This document shows, one piece after another, positions 39,101 to 46,042 of a stretch of 64,000 nt of DNA; position 1 is the stretch's first letter, and each line of letters opens with the position of its first letter. Under the pieces are notes generated by a model that had not been told where the DNA came from, ran no database searches, and was given only the letters and a program-made list of their open reading frames with translations. The translations under genes were made by a program, and so were the position numbers. This DNA comes from UBA1757 sp963617485. GTDB taxonomy: Bacteria; Bacteroidota; Bacteroidia; Bacteroidales; UBA1402. Location of the stretch: the NCBI GenBank assembly GCA_963617485.1, contig CAVEPA010000007.1:62001-126000 (forward strand), written 5' to 3'.

Positions 39101-39641
39101 TAACGGCACTATTCGGGTGAATGTTGAGGAAACGGGCTGTCTGCCCATTGTTATCGGTGAAATCTACGGTGCCGGCAACCAAGCTGCCTATACCACGCCT
39201 GACGGTATGGACGGCCCCACGGTGAATGCCTACTCGTTCACCAAAATCGGTAAGATTTTCGGCGGCGGTTATGGTGCGGCTGCTACGGTGACGGGCGATA
39301 CGCATGTGAACATTCAGCAGCTCAAGGGCAAGTATGCCAGCCAAATCGGCGATAGCTTGGGCATTGTGGGTGAAGTGTACGGCGGTGGCAATGCGGCTGC
39401 GGTTATCGGCAATACCAACGTAAACATCGGTTCGGTGGATACGGTTGAGTTCTATTCGGCCGAGGCCGGCCAGACCACGCAGACGGTGCTGGGCGCTAAT
39501 ATCCAGGAAGTGGACGTAACCATTCCCAAGGCCATTCTTGGTGGCGACAATGACGTGGTTTACCACGGCTCGGGCAATGTTTACGGCGGTGGCAACGCTG
39601 CCGAAGTTACCGGCTCCACCAATGTGGTGATAGGGCAGTAG
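33162..39641 (+). CDS. Giant secreted VYGGG-repeat protein 2 (2159 aa) with Big_2 and GLUG-like domains
   Basis: The start overlaps the stop of giant 1 by one base (TAATG), implying translational coupling; ATGs at 33177 and 33180 are alternatives. The signal peptide core is LLAALALLLTSPLALAQ, with cleavage near residue 40. Order: N-terminal aromatic strands (41-160); beta domains; a Big_2-like Ig fold (about 526-620, SSDNSVATVDANGNISGV and GTATITV); GLUG-like motifs (about 625-800, FSGTFDGNFRVISGL, GGIVGQISG, GGIVGR); a large region (about 905-1400); then about eighteen VYGGG units from 1493 to the end. It stops inside a repeat (NVYGGGNAAEVTGSTNVVIG) without the C-terminal domain seen in giant 1. 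A terminator follows within 20 bases. Confidence 0.8.
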   Translation: MRFIYMMKTAKTMHTAIRYKSAKLLAALALLLTSPLALAQTSSEDAGYVIYNGSYYLGGTNTTGISSFNPSTCLWTGTSGGKWQNSAGYYLRYNNGLALTDNSNNATNFTAGSSESGTNGQTLYYPYSSWRSYYIRYNNGWSTSRNTQGRILFAVTKEYYAPSSTEPTITATDGTLFESLGSKNFGYTAAQYRPAYYNYKFYNGASHYCLTETSNSTASAPGNETFTYTWSLLNADGTAYTGTNVSVGSDGTVTYVSAFDEPTTLTLRLKAQSTSTSFTKEQSISFKAATRVVYDNVLPEIQSDASSSQLVLPAFSVVDAKGKVLSGKNIDYTQSGCPFNIVDGHLVISALWYSTNAVTASFAGDDDYMASSVVYTILFYDQAALDNVVVAPDIAVTPATATLDLGLSQTYQIPASITVQISSCEACSVLEFEAGKLYYRPADNKIYATPPATSSTSETRALESVTWDYGSGDSYFSADVTGNNLQLSRNTTKAADDLNFTLKATAVYAGSVSRTATAQVQIPFSYSNLSAIYPTTADFSMANGETVALAYTYALADGSGRPYINVSFSSSDNSVATVDANGNISGVNEGTATITVQSKNQDGSNGPSATVTVTVSAGSGTQSDPFRIVSVDGLEKLNSNKSSYFVVAADFDASSFTTTVSNFSGTFDGNFRVISGLTQPLFASLSGATLRNVVLDDVNISASGNVGAIANEASGATRIYNCGVRSTTASTISGTQDVGGIVGQISGNTRVINCYSFADITGGNYKGGIVGRNEATSTTQSNVGSQAMVMNCMFYGDIATGGYVAPVFGGNDISNASNLNTFNYFRYESAYCKNGNITTYNCALAAEERYLTRFEFYRLMLNSNRHLAAWYATGSASNYGDMAKWVLDKSIAPYPVLKPQGIYPSIINFDAENAPVGAERNRGGKLGTLTVNISQGSNAPSGASITTSTLTLNITDKDTANYNYNYYKVQLPYYNQVGTGNYTNNKVVTGWKISVSGGSTSFTTASYDAPHYNFADPKCTEKDNYASSGRVFAQGGYFNVPDGVTSISIEPYWGTAVYLSESTYDLVYSTGYSSSLVSTMGTRYSNGSSYNINGSNQTVYTGLTNAMNALPSSGTVYDNALVLVGNYTLYCGSTANFSSSKAFTVMSADLDMDNEPDNSFIYQHTDRLVFAPIRFDFLNWIGVGMAQKVTGTTQMPNQGIVEPKGWFEITNTCVVRFTEFEYDYSGKSTSPLILLGGIYEQITSSHDGTTTNTSFILLGDNAYFKEFQNGIHSDASSATPHNPISVTGGYYEKFYLTGTFKPAANTNTDNAECYINGGYFGELAGAGQEKLNGNVTFLIDNADIKEFYGGGINEANPIAGNISTTINNSYVEKFCGGPKFGNMATGKTVTTIADGTTFGTYFGAGNGGTSYYRNPTQNKSNAANYSWSTWSSDFSRGSYTSGWGIATNYEYEFFAWAGGNNTQNVGRFYVNYASLSLAKTNNVSSTLSNCTILGDFYGGGNLAQVSGNAVSELSGCTVYGNVFAAGYSAAVPTVTVFNTSAFQTEPSYNGNVGVYNQAVFPASTEYTWSNTGSTSNPFSTSDGNNYIYTSVDLSSLGVVSGTATVTVTGNSHVYGSVFGGGNESQTKGNTTVNVGGTALIETSVYGGGNKADVNAATTVNIQGGQVNDAVYGGGALANTGNTEVNLLGGHVNDVYGGGLGRVASGTETAVAAKVGSTLVNVGSTSGSGSKVLGSVFGCNNQNGTPTDNATVRVYRTVAKGTETSDNPYHIYAVFGGGNKAAYDPEPSLGTSCTKTTSVEVYTCDNWIQYVYGGGNAASAPATHVYIEGGHFDYVFGGGNGKTEEGQPVNMGANVGYYQDTDAADNTSHGAEYGTGKATTEIHDGVINHLFGGSNSRGNIRLAAITELEHGTCDFQIGEAYAAGNEAFMDGEAILNIGCIPGMAVLYGGAKNANINNSVSLTITSGTYGQIFGGNNAGGSINGTIRVNVEETGCLPIVIGEIYGAGNQAAYTTPDGMDGPTVNAYSFTKIGKIFGGGYGAAATVTGDTHVNIQQLKGKYASQIGDSLGIVGEVYGGGNAAAVIGNTNVNIGSVDTVEFYSAEAGQTTQTVLGANIQEVDVTIPKAILGGDNDVVYHGSGNVYGGGNAAEVTGSTNVVIGQ
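37641..39638 (+). repeat. VYGGG repeat array of giant protein 2
   Basis: About eighteen units, more regular than in giant 1. Anchors include DFYGGGNLAQV, SVFGGGNESQT, SVYGGGNKADV, AVYGGGALANT, DVYGGGLGRVA, AVFGGGNKAAY, KIFGGGYGAAA, EVYGGGNAAAV and NVYGGGNAAEV. The intervening consensus is roughly xGxTxVNIxGGxVxx. Confidence 0.85.
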
Positions 39642-39659
39642 CTCGCAAAGGATAAAGAC

Positions 39660-39695
39660 AAGGGGCTGCGGTCGAAAGACCGCAGCCCCTTTTTT
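39660..39695 (+). terminator. Strong Rho-independent terminator of the fimbrial operon
   Basis: AGGGGCTGCGGTC (39661-39673), GAAA tetraloop, GACCGCAGCCCCT (39678-39690), then a T-run to 39695: a perfect 13-bp stem. The opposite-strand T-run is weaker, but it may also serve the convergent GH95 gene that ends at 39713. Confidence 0.9.
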
Positions 39696-39712
39696 CGTGC
39701 CTTCGTTTTGCC

Positions 39713-42238
39713 TTAATCGGCGATGGTGAAACGATAGGTTTGGCCGGCCTCGGTGGCGATATCGTAGAGATAATAGGGCTTCAGCTCAACGCCTTTGAGC
39801 GGGGCTTTCGGGCTGATGAGCGGGCGGGCAATCTCCTGTTGTGCAAATAGAGGGTTGCTGTTTTCTCCCTTGGCTTGTTTGAGGTTCTGGCTGCTGCCGT
39901 CGGCTTGGAGCTGGGCTAGGGGCTGGTGCGTGCGCAGACGCAGGTTGCCGCCCAAGTTCGACTTGATGCAGAGGCTGACCAGCTGGCCGTCTTCCCATTC
40001 GAGGGATACGATGTCGAAACCGCCGCGTGCGCGCAGGCCACAGACTTCACCCTTGGGCAGGGCTGAGGGCAGTGCGGGCAGGATATGAACGGCACCGTCG
40101 TGGCTTTGCATAAGCATCTCGGCAATACCGGCCGTGCAACCGAAGTTACCGTCTATTTGGAATGGCGGATGGGCATCGAAAAGGTTGGGGTAGGTGCCGC
40201 CGCCTTGGCCGCTCTGCGATTCGGGCGATACCAGATTGAGCTGGTTCTGGATAAGTTTGTAGGCGTGGTCGCCGTCGAGCATGCGGGCCCAGAAGCAGAC
40301 TTTCCAGCCCATAGACCAACCCGTCGAGGGGTCGCCGCGTTGGATAAGCGTATTGCGTGCGCCTTCGAAGAGAATGGGCGAGTTGTAAGCCGAAATCTGG
40401 CGTCCGGGGAACAGTCCCCACAGATGCGAAATATGACGATGATGGTCGTTGGGATTGTCCCAGTCTTCGAACCATTCCTGTAACTGGCCGTATTGGCCCA
40501 CCTGCATGGGCGGTAGCTGTGCGCGCAAGTTGGCCAGCGTGTCGCAGAAGTCCTTGTCCTTATTCAGCAAGTTGGCCGAATAGATGCAGTTGGAGAAAAG
40601 GTCGAACACCAGCTGGTTGTCCATGGTGATGCCGGCAAAGAGGTTGGCCTTGCCTTTGTACTGACGGGGTGCGTTCTCGGGCGAGTTGGAGGGGCAAACC
40701 ACCATATAGCCTGTGTTGGGGTCTTCTACCAGAAAATCGACGAAAAACTCGGCGGCACTCTTCATAATGGGATAGACTTGGGACAGATATGTTTGGTCGC
40801 CACTATAGAGGTAACGGTCGAACAGATGCTGGCACAGCCAGGCGTTGCAGGTGGGCCAGGGGCCGCAATAGGCGCGGTCGACGGCACCGGTCATGCGCCA
40901 GAGGTCGGTGTTGTGGTGCAGCACCCAGCCACGGCAACCGTACATTTCGCGGGCGGTCAGTTGGCCGGCTTCGGAAAGTTCCTCCACCATCTTGATAAGC
41001 GGCTGATGACATTCGCTCAGGTTGCAGACTTCGGCGGGCCAATAGTTCATTTCGGTGTTGATATTGGTGGTGTAGCGGCACGACCAGGCCGGATTGAGCT
41101 TCTGGTTCCATTTGCCCTGCAGGTTGGCGGGCTGGCAACCTTCTTGCGACGAGCACATTAGCAGATAACGGCCAAACTGGAAGTAAAGTTCGATAAGCAG
41201 CGGGTCGGAGCTTTGGGCAAATTCCTGCACGCGCACGTTGGTGGGCTTCAGGGCTTGTGCCTGACTCTCGGCCTGATGCTGGGCATCGCTCTGCAGATGC
41301 AGCGACACACGCTTGAACTGCTTTTGGTATGCGGCGGTATGGGCGGCCAAAGCCTTGTTGTAGGGCTTGTTGGCATTCTTCATATAGGCCTTGTTGCGAG
41401 CCACAGGGTCGCCGGAAATGTCGTGATAGTTCACGAAATTGCTGGCCATGGCCACATAGATGATGGCTTCGTTGGCCTTCCTTACTTGAATGCAGCTGTC
41501 GGTGGCGATGCTTTTGCCGCCTTTGGTCTTGAGCTGGAAATCGGCGCGGAACTGCAGGCCGCCGGCAAGGTCTTCGGTTTCGTTCTTGCCCGAGTGCTTG
41601 GTAACACCGCTCATGCTCATGTGGCGGTTGTCGGGAATGGCGATGTTCACCTCTTGCGGACAGGTGCTGCGCATGTCAAAGTTGAGCATGCCGGCTTTGC
41701 TGGCCGTCAGGCGGACGATGATAAGTTGGTCGGTGTAGGAGGCAAAGGTCTCGCGCTGGTAGCGGACACCGTCCACCTCGTAAGTGATGACGGTTTTGGC
41801 ATTGTCCAGGTCGAGAATGCGGCTCAAGTGGCTGTAGGCTTCGTGGCCGGGAAAATGCAGGCGCAGGCTGCCGACGGTCTGGTAGGGCTTGCCGTGGCTC
41901 TTTTGCGAGAGGATGGCTTTGCCGGCCAAAACTTGGGCTTTGGCGTAATGTCCGTCGAAAATAAGCTGACGGATGCGGTCGAGCGAATCTTTGCCCATAG
42001 GGTTGTGGTTGCGGTGCGGAACACCGGCCGACACCGTTTCTTCGTTCAACTGGATTTCTTCTTCCCAAGGATTGCCGTAAACCATGGCGGCAATACGGCC
42101 GTTGCCGATGGGCAGGGCTTCTTCCCAGTACTTGGCGGGGCTGTCGTAATACAGCTGCAGGGGCTGGGCGGTGTCGGCCAAGGCTGTGCCGACCGACAGC
42201 AGGAGCAGTGCTCCGAGCAGAATGCTTGCTTTTTTCAT
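39713..42238 (-). CDS. Glycoside hydrolase family 95 (alpha-L-fucosidase/galactosidase type), secreted
   Basis: An 841-residue exported enzyme expected to remove alpha-1,2-linked L-fucose, or L- or D-galactose in some members, with inversion. Signal peptide MKKASILLGALLLLSVGTALA. The N-terminal beta domain contains LPIGNGRIAAMVYG and EIQLNEETVSAG, diagnostic of GH95. In the (alpha/alpha)6 barrel, NINTEMNYWPAEV (about 393) has the two asparagines that activate water, SPENAP (about 519) has the catalytic glutamate, and FQIDGNFG (about 696) has the partner aspartate. Its start overlaps the stop of the MFS gene by 4 bases (ATGA), so the two are translationally coupled. No SusC/SusD lies nearby. 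Exact substrate cannot be read from sequence. Confidence 0.92.
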   Translation of the reverse strand: MKKASILLGALLLLSVGTALADTAQPLQLYYDSPAKYWEEALPIGNGRIAAMVYGNPWEEEIQLNEETVSAGVPHRNHNPMGKDSLDRIRQLIFDGHYAKAQVLAGKAILSQKSHGKPYQTVGSLRLHFPGHEAYSHLSRILDLDNAKTVITYEVDGVRYQRETFASYTDQLIIVRLTASKAGMLNFDMRSTCPQEVNIAIPDNRHMSMSGVTKHSGKNETEDLAGGLQFRADFQLKTKGGKSIATDSCIQVRKANEAIIYVAMASNFVNYHDISGDPVARNKAYMKNANKPYNKALAAHTAAYQKQFKRVSLHLQSDAQHQAESQAQALKPTNVRVQEFAQSSDPLLIELYFQFGRYLLMCSSQEGCQPANLQGKWNQKLNPAWSCRYTTNINTEMNYWPAEVCNLSECHQPLIKMVEELSEAGQLTAREMYGCRGWVLHHNTDLWRMTGAVDRAYCGPWPTCNAWLCQHLFDRYLYSGDQTYLSQVYPIMKSAAEFFVDFLVEDPNTGYMVVCPSNSPENAPRQYKGKANLFAGITMDNQLVFDLFSNCIYSANLLNKDKDFCDTLANLRAQLPPMQVGQYGQLQEWFEDWDNPNDHHRHISHLWGLFPGRQISAYNSPILFEGARNTLIQRGDPSTGWSMGWKVCFWARMLDGDHAYKLIQNQLNLVSPESQSGQGGGTYPNLFDAHPPFQIDGNFGCTAGIAEMLMQSHDGAVHILPALPSALPKGEVCGLRARGGFDIVSLEWEDGQLVSLCIKSNLGGNLRLRTHQPLAQLQADGSSQNLKQAKGENSNPLFAQQEIARPLISPKAPLKGVELKPYYLYDIATEAGQTYRFTIAD

Positions 42239-43596
42239 TGTTGATTATTGTATTTGGTTGCTAGGTCTTGAGGACGTTCGGCGGCCAGCTGACGTTTGGC
42301 AATGGCTACCACGATAAAACAGGGGATGCAGGCTATCATAATCCAAGCGAAGAAGGCGGTATAGCCGCTCATGATGCCCGCAAACCATTGATCGAAAAGG
42401 CTTTGTAACTTGCCTGCGAACATGCCGGGTAACATCATGCCCAAGGCCATGATGGCTGTGCAGAAGGCGTAATGGGCCGTTTTGTGTTCGCCTTGGCAGA
42501 AGTGCAAGAGGTAGGCGGTGTAGGCCGTGAAGCCATAGCCGTAGCCCAACTGTTCCAGACTGACGCAGGCATAGATGCCCCAAGGGTTCTGCCATTGCGT
42601 GACGGACAGGAAAAGATACACCAGATTGGGCAGGCACAGGGCCAGTGCCATAGGCATCATGCTCTTTTCCAGACCTCTGCGCGACAGCACGATGCCGCCT
42701 GCAACGCCGCCTGCGAGCAGGGCTACCACGCCCAGCGTGCCGTAGGCGAAGCCCACCGATGCGGTGCTGAGCCCCAGGCCTCCGGCCTGGGGCGCGTCCA
42801 GCAGAAAAGGCGAGCTCAGCTTCACCAGCTGCGCTTCGGCAAAACGGTACAGCAGCATAAAGGCGATGGCGGCCACGATATGTGGCTTTGCGATGAACTC
42901 TTTGAAGGTGCTGCCAAGTTCTTGAAGCATCTGTTTTTGCGGAGGCCTTTCCGCTTGCATTTGCTTTTGCGGTTGCGCTTGGTCGCTGGCGGGATGGGGC
43001 AAGCAGCGGCTATGGTAGATGGCCAGCGCGAAAAACAGCACTGCGGCAAGCAAAAAGCAGCACATCCAGGCGAAGGGCACATCGGCAATGCGGCCCGCAA
43101 TATCCAGATGACGATTCTCCAAGTAGCCCGCCAGCATCACCAGCAGGCCCTGTCCGCAAATCATGGCAATGCGGTAGAAGGTGTTGCGGATGCCGATAAA
43201 GAACTGTTGCTGACGGCCATCGAGTGCGTGCATGTAGAAACCGTCGGCGGCAATGTCGTGCGTGGCCGACGAAAAAGCCATCAGCCAGAAAAAGGCCATG
43301 CTCCATTGCAGGAAACGCGGCCCGGGCAGCGTCAGGGCGATACCGGCCATGGCTGCACCGATAAGCAGCTGCATGCTCACTATCCACCAGCGTTTGGTCT
43401 TGAGGATGTCCACCAGCGGACTCCACAGAAACTTGATGGTCCAGGGCAGATACAGCCAACTGGTGTAAAAAGCTATTTGGGTATTGTTGAGTCCCAGGTT
43501 CTTGTACATGATAACCGAGAGGCTCATCACCATTACGTAGGGCAGGCCTTCGGCGAAATAAAGGCTGGGAACCCATTTCCAAGCAGATTCTTTCAT
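42235..43596 (-). CDS. MFS transporter, AmpG-like
   Basis: Inner-membrane transporter of 453 residues with about twelve hydrophobic segments. The ATG at 43596 gives MKESAWKWVPSLYFAEGLPY, the usual AmpG-family start; an upstream in-frame ATG would add a non-conserved stretch. AmpG-like marks are FAEGLPYVMVMSLSVIMYKN and LPWTIKFLWSPLVDI in the first two helices and SSATHDIAADGFYM in the fourth. A central cytoplasmic linker is Gln/Pro-rich (HPASDQAQPQKQMQAERPPQ). AmpG proteins import muropeptides; whether this one carries muropeptides or sugars released by the coupled GH95 enzyme is open. A 10-bp palindrome lies in frame at 42771-42793. Confidence 0.83.
   Translation of the reverse strand: MKESAWKWVPSLYFAEGLPYVMVMSLSVIMYKNLGLNNTQIAFYTSWLYLPWTIKFLWSPLVDILKTKRWWIVSMQLLIGAAMAGIALTLPGPRFLQWSMAFFWLMAFSSATHDIAADGFYMHALDGRQQQFFIGIRNTFYRIAMICGQGLLVMLAGYLENRHLDIAGRIADVPFAWMCCFLLAAVLFFALAIYHSRCLPHPASDQAQPQKQMQAERPPQKQMLQELGSTFKEFIAKPHIVAAIAFMLLYRFAEAQLVKLSSPFLLDAPQAGGLGLSTASVGFAYGTLGVVALLAGGVAGGIVLSRRGLEKSMMPMALALCLPNLVYLFLSVTQWQNPWGIYACVSLEQLGYGYGFTAYTAYLLHFCQGEHKTAHYAFCTAIMALGMMLPGMFAGKLQSLFDQWFAGIMSGYTAFFAWIMIACIPCFIVVAIAKRQLAAERPQDLATKYNNQQ
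42771..42793. repeat. Perfect 10-bp-stem palindrome inside the MFS gene
   Basis: GCCCCAGGCC (42771-42780), TCC loop, GGCCTGGGGC (42784-42793). On the coding strand it reads as part of DAPQAGGLGLSTA, in a periplasmic or cytoplasmic loop between helices. Confidence 0.75.
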
Positions 43597-43603
43597 AACA
43601 GGA

Positions 43604-43611
43604 CAAAGATA
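43604..43611 (-). promoter_or_regulatory. -7 element upstream of the MFS-GH95 pair
   Basis: The minus strand reads TATCTTTG, an exact TAnnTTTG box, ending 7 bases before the MFS start at 43596. The upstream TTTG is at the wrong spacing (12 bases), so only the -7 part is convincing. If real, the transcript would be almost leaderless and the MFS-GH95 pair would be separate from the SpoIID operon. Confidence 0.4.
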
Positions 43612-43664
43612 GGAAAGCTTCTGCAAAAAACGGGTGGATTAATTTTCAGAAAAGTGGCTTCGAA

Positions 43665-45095
43665 TTATGAATAGAGCCGCTCGAGCCGGGTGTCGGGGTA
43701 ATAGTGTTGCAGGATGTCGCGGTAGCCGTAGCCTTGGTGGCTCATCATGGCGGCACCTATCTGGCAGAGGCCAACGCCGTGTCCCCAACCGGCTCCGTGT
43801 AGTACGAAGGCTATTGTTTCACCCTCTGGGTTGCGCTCTTCGTCTACAACGAAAGCGGAGCTGTAAAGATGGCTGCGCGACAGGAACTTGCGGATTTCCA
43901 GCTCTTTGCCCACGACGATGCTGGCCTTTTCGCCCACTATCCTAAGCTTGACCAGGCGGGCGGACTCGCTGCGTTCTACGGGCTGTAGGGCCAAGATGCG
44001 TCCTAGGTCCAAACCGGAGCGCGTGCGGACAATTTCCGTCAGTTCGTCTACGCTGTAGCGCACTTGCCAGCGGTAGAAATCGGTGGTTTCCTGGTCGTAG
44101 TCGTTCAGCACCTGACGCAGCACGGCCTTGTCTTGGGTGTTGCAGAAAGCTGCCGGGCGGCTGCAAATAAAGGCACGGGCTTGGGCCTCATCGCGAAGGT
44201 CGGGGCTATTGCCGGTGCTTTGGGGGCTGTCGGCAATGCTGCGCAGGTAGGCTTTGGGGGTGTCGGCCCAGGCGGCTTGGAAGTTTTCCGTGCGGCCACC
44301 GCAGCATTTGTAGAAACGCGCGTCGCAAATTTCGTCTTGGCAGGCCAGTACCAACCCTCGGGTGGCGGCTAGGGCTTCGCGCACTTGAGGCGTGCAGGCT
44401 TGTTGCAGACCTTGATAGCGTTGACAATGGTCGTCGGCGCAAACATCGAACAGGCGGTGGGCGTCGCGTTCGTACCAGCGAATGTGTTCCTCGCCACGCT
44501 CGTAGCCGCAAAAGGGGGCTGGCCGTGTGGCAGGCTGGGTGCTTGCTTGGGGGGCTGGCTGCTGGCGCGGGCCTCCCAGGCCCTGCGCCAGCAGCCAGCT
44601 GCGCGAGATCACAGCGTGGGCCTTAAGCAGCTCCAGTCCGGCATGCGCACTCATTTCGGAAGCGATAACGCTGAGCAGGTAATCTTCCAAGGGCAGGCGG
44701 TTGATGGCAAGCACCCGAGGGCCGTCTTGCAGCAGATGGAGTTCGCCCGCAAAGCTTTGGTCTTGGCGGCGGTCCCAGTGGAAGTCGATGCCGATGCGCA
44801 CCTGTTGCAGACTAAAGCAGGCTTGGGATGCCGGACCGGTGGTGGCAGCATCGTCGTTTGGCCTAAGGGGTTCGCGTGCCACGATACGGTAGCGGCGGGC
44901 GCCACGCAGCCCCGCCACGCGCAAGAACCCGTCTTCCACACAGGCGCAATAACTGCCTGGCTCCAGACTAAGCAGCGGCTTTTCTCCCTCGCTGGCGTAC
45001 ACATCGCAACAGCAGTGTAGGCGAAAGCCTATCCGGCTTTCGCCCATAATGCCCACATCTATACTGGGTTCTTGCTGTACCTGACTGGTTTTCAT
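43665..45095 (-). CDS. SpoIID/LytB-domain protein without a signal peptide
   Basis: Protein of 476 residues with the SpoIID fold, the family of glycan-strand lytic transglycosylases that act on peptidoglycan lacking stem peptides. The core is LPLEDYLLSVIASEMSAHAG, whose SEM glutamate aligns with the catalytic acid, then LKAHAVISRSWLLA. Later blocks are LFDVCADDHCQRYQGL, ATRGLVLACQDEICDARFY and the C-terminal HGAGWGHGVGLCQIGAAMM, all typical. The N-terminus (MKTSQVQQEPSIDVGIMGES) has no hydrophobic segment, so export by Sec is not predicted. A Pro/Gln/Ala-rich insert (about 172-200, GPRQQPAPQASTQPATRPAP) coincides with a large palindrome. Overlaps the upstream DUF4922 gene by 4 bases. Confidence 0.83.
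   Translation of the reverse strand: MKTSQVQQEPSIDVGIMGESRIGFRLHCCCDVYASEGEKPLLSLEPGSYCACVEDGFLRVAGLRGARRYRIVAREPLRPNDDAATTGPASQACFSLQQVRIGIDFHWDRRQDQSFAGELHLLQDGPRVLAINRLPLEDYLLSVIASEMSAHAGLELLKAHAVISRSWLLAQGLGGPRQQPAPQASTQPATRPAPFCGYERGEEHIRWYERDAHRLFDVCADDHCQRYQGLQQACTPQVREALAATRGLVLACQDEICDARFYKCCGGRTENFQAAWADTPKAYLRSIADSPQSTGNSPDLRDEAQARAFICSRPAAFCNTQDKAVLRQVLNDYDQETTDFYRWQVRYSVDELTEIVRTRSGLDLGRILALQPVERSESARLVKLRIVGEKASIVVGKELEIRKFLSRSHLYSSAFVVDEERNPEGETIAFVLHGAGWGHGVGLCQIGAAMMSHQGYGYRDILQHYYPDTRLERLYS
44554..44599. repeat. 21-bp palindrome (one-base bulge) inside the SpoIID gene
   Basis: The left arm GCTGGCTGCTGGCGC plus GGGCCT (44554-44574), loop CCC, right arm AGGCCC T GCGCCAGCAGCCAGC (44578-44599), paired throughout apart from one bulged base. 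It encodes part of a low-complexity linker (LLAQGLGGPRQQPA). Confidence 0.8.
45021..45043. repeat. Perfect 9-bp-stem palindrome near the start of the SpoIID gene
   Basis: GCGAAAGCC (45021-45029), loop TATCC, GGCTTTCGC (45035-45043). It encodes ESRIGFR, in a loop near the N-terminus. Confidence 0.65.
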
Positions 45096-46042
45096 AACTG
45101 TATGCGGTCCATGGCCTCGGTGCTCAGGCTCACTTCCTGGTAAATCTGACGCAGGGTCTCAGCCGTCACTTTATGGAAATCTTCCTGACGCGGAAAAATA
45201 TAGTAGCCCATCATTTCGACCGAAGCTGGGCTGGTTACCAGACGCTCGGCCTCGTCTTGGCTGTAAAAATGGTGCGGACGGTGTGCAGCTCTGGGAAAAA
45301 CCACTATGCGTAGCTGTCCGGCCTCGCGCCAGCCCACCACATTCACCAGCTGCTCGGCGGCTTGAGGCTCCTGTAACTGCCGGCCAAAAGCGCTCAGCAG
45401 GCCTTGCATGATCGTCCTCATCTCTTGGCCAGCCTCCTGCGAAGCATCGGCAGGACCTTCCAGTACCCAAGCCTTGCGCGTATAACCCTCCAGCCGATAA
45501 AGCCTTACTTGACCATCCAGCAACAATGCTTGCAGATGAGCGCTGTCCATACCATCGGCTTGTAGAGGCATCACGTTTTTCAGGCCCAACTGGAAATGAA
45601 GGTGATCGGGCGCAGAAGCCCCGCAACGTCCGCCATTGTAGAAAACAAGGTATTTTTCGTCGAGCTGGCAGAGCAGGCGGTAGAACACCGGCCATTCGTT
45701 CATCAGGCTCTGGTCTTGGTGCTGCTTGGCCGGCACGGTATAGTGTTCGCTGAAAACCGGAAAAGGATTCACCAATATGTTGCAAGAACCGTAATCGTAG
45801 GCGCGTTGCTCGGCTGGCAGCCGATGACTGCAAAGAAAACAGGGCCGGTCCACCTGACCTTTGGCCGTAATCTTGGCCGATGAGGACGCGATGCGCGCGG
45901 GCAGGCACACCAGACGGATACGCTCGTAAGGACTCAGGTAAACATCCTTGAACAGCGCTTGTTTAAGGTTGTCGTAGTTGGCGCGAGCCAGCGGCCAATC
46001 GGCCAGCTGCGCTTGAAAGAAGGGCAAAAGGTTGAGTGTCAT
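45092..46042 (-). CDS. DUF4922 protein, HIT/Ap4A-phosphorylase-like nucleotidyltransferase
   Basis: Cytoplasmic protein of 316 residues. The segment GRCGASAPDHLHFQLG, with His-x-His-x-Gln, matches the active-site motif of the histidine-triad superfamily, in particular GalT- and Ap4A-phosphorylase-like enzymes, in which the middle histidine forms a nucleotidyl intermediate. A CxxC pair (RPCFLCSHRLP) resembles their zinc site. A second conserved-looking block is FPRAAHRPHHFYSQ. It overlaps both neighbours by 4 bases (ATGA): the glycosyltransferase upstream and SpoIID downstream. A role supplying or recycling an activated sugar to that glycosyltransferase is a reasonable inference but is not shown. 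Confidence 0.75.
   Translation of the reverse strand: MTLNLLPFFQAQLADWPLARANYDNLKQALFKDVYLSPYERIRLVCLPARIASSSAKITAKGQVDRPCFLCSHRLPAEQRAYDYGSCNILVNPFPVFSEHYTVPAKQHQDQSLMNEWPVFYRLLCQLDEKYLVFYNGGRCGASAPDHLHFQLGLKNVMPLQADGMDSAHLQALLLDGQVRLYRLEGYTRKAWVLEGPADASQEAGQEMRTIMQGLLSAFGRQLQEPQAAEQLVNVVGWREAGQLRIVVFPRAAHRPHHFYSQDEAERLVTSPASVEMMGYYIFPRQEDFHKVTAETLRQIYQEVSLSTEAMDRIQL

Noticed and set aside
35760..39566. Long open minus-strand frame opposite giant gene 2 (about 1270 codons)
   Set aside because: Same cause: mirror of the repeat array, with Ile/Val/Ala/His-rich composition and no recognisable domain.
21971..39638. CRISPR array or DNA tandem repeat in the giant genes
   Set aside because: The repeats are degenerate at DNA level, keep an open frame and have variable spacing. 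They are protein repeats.
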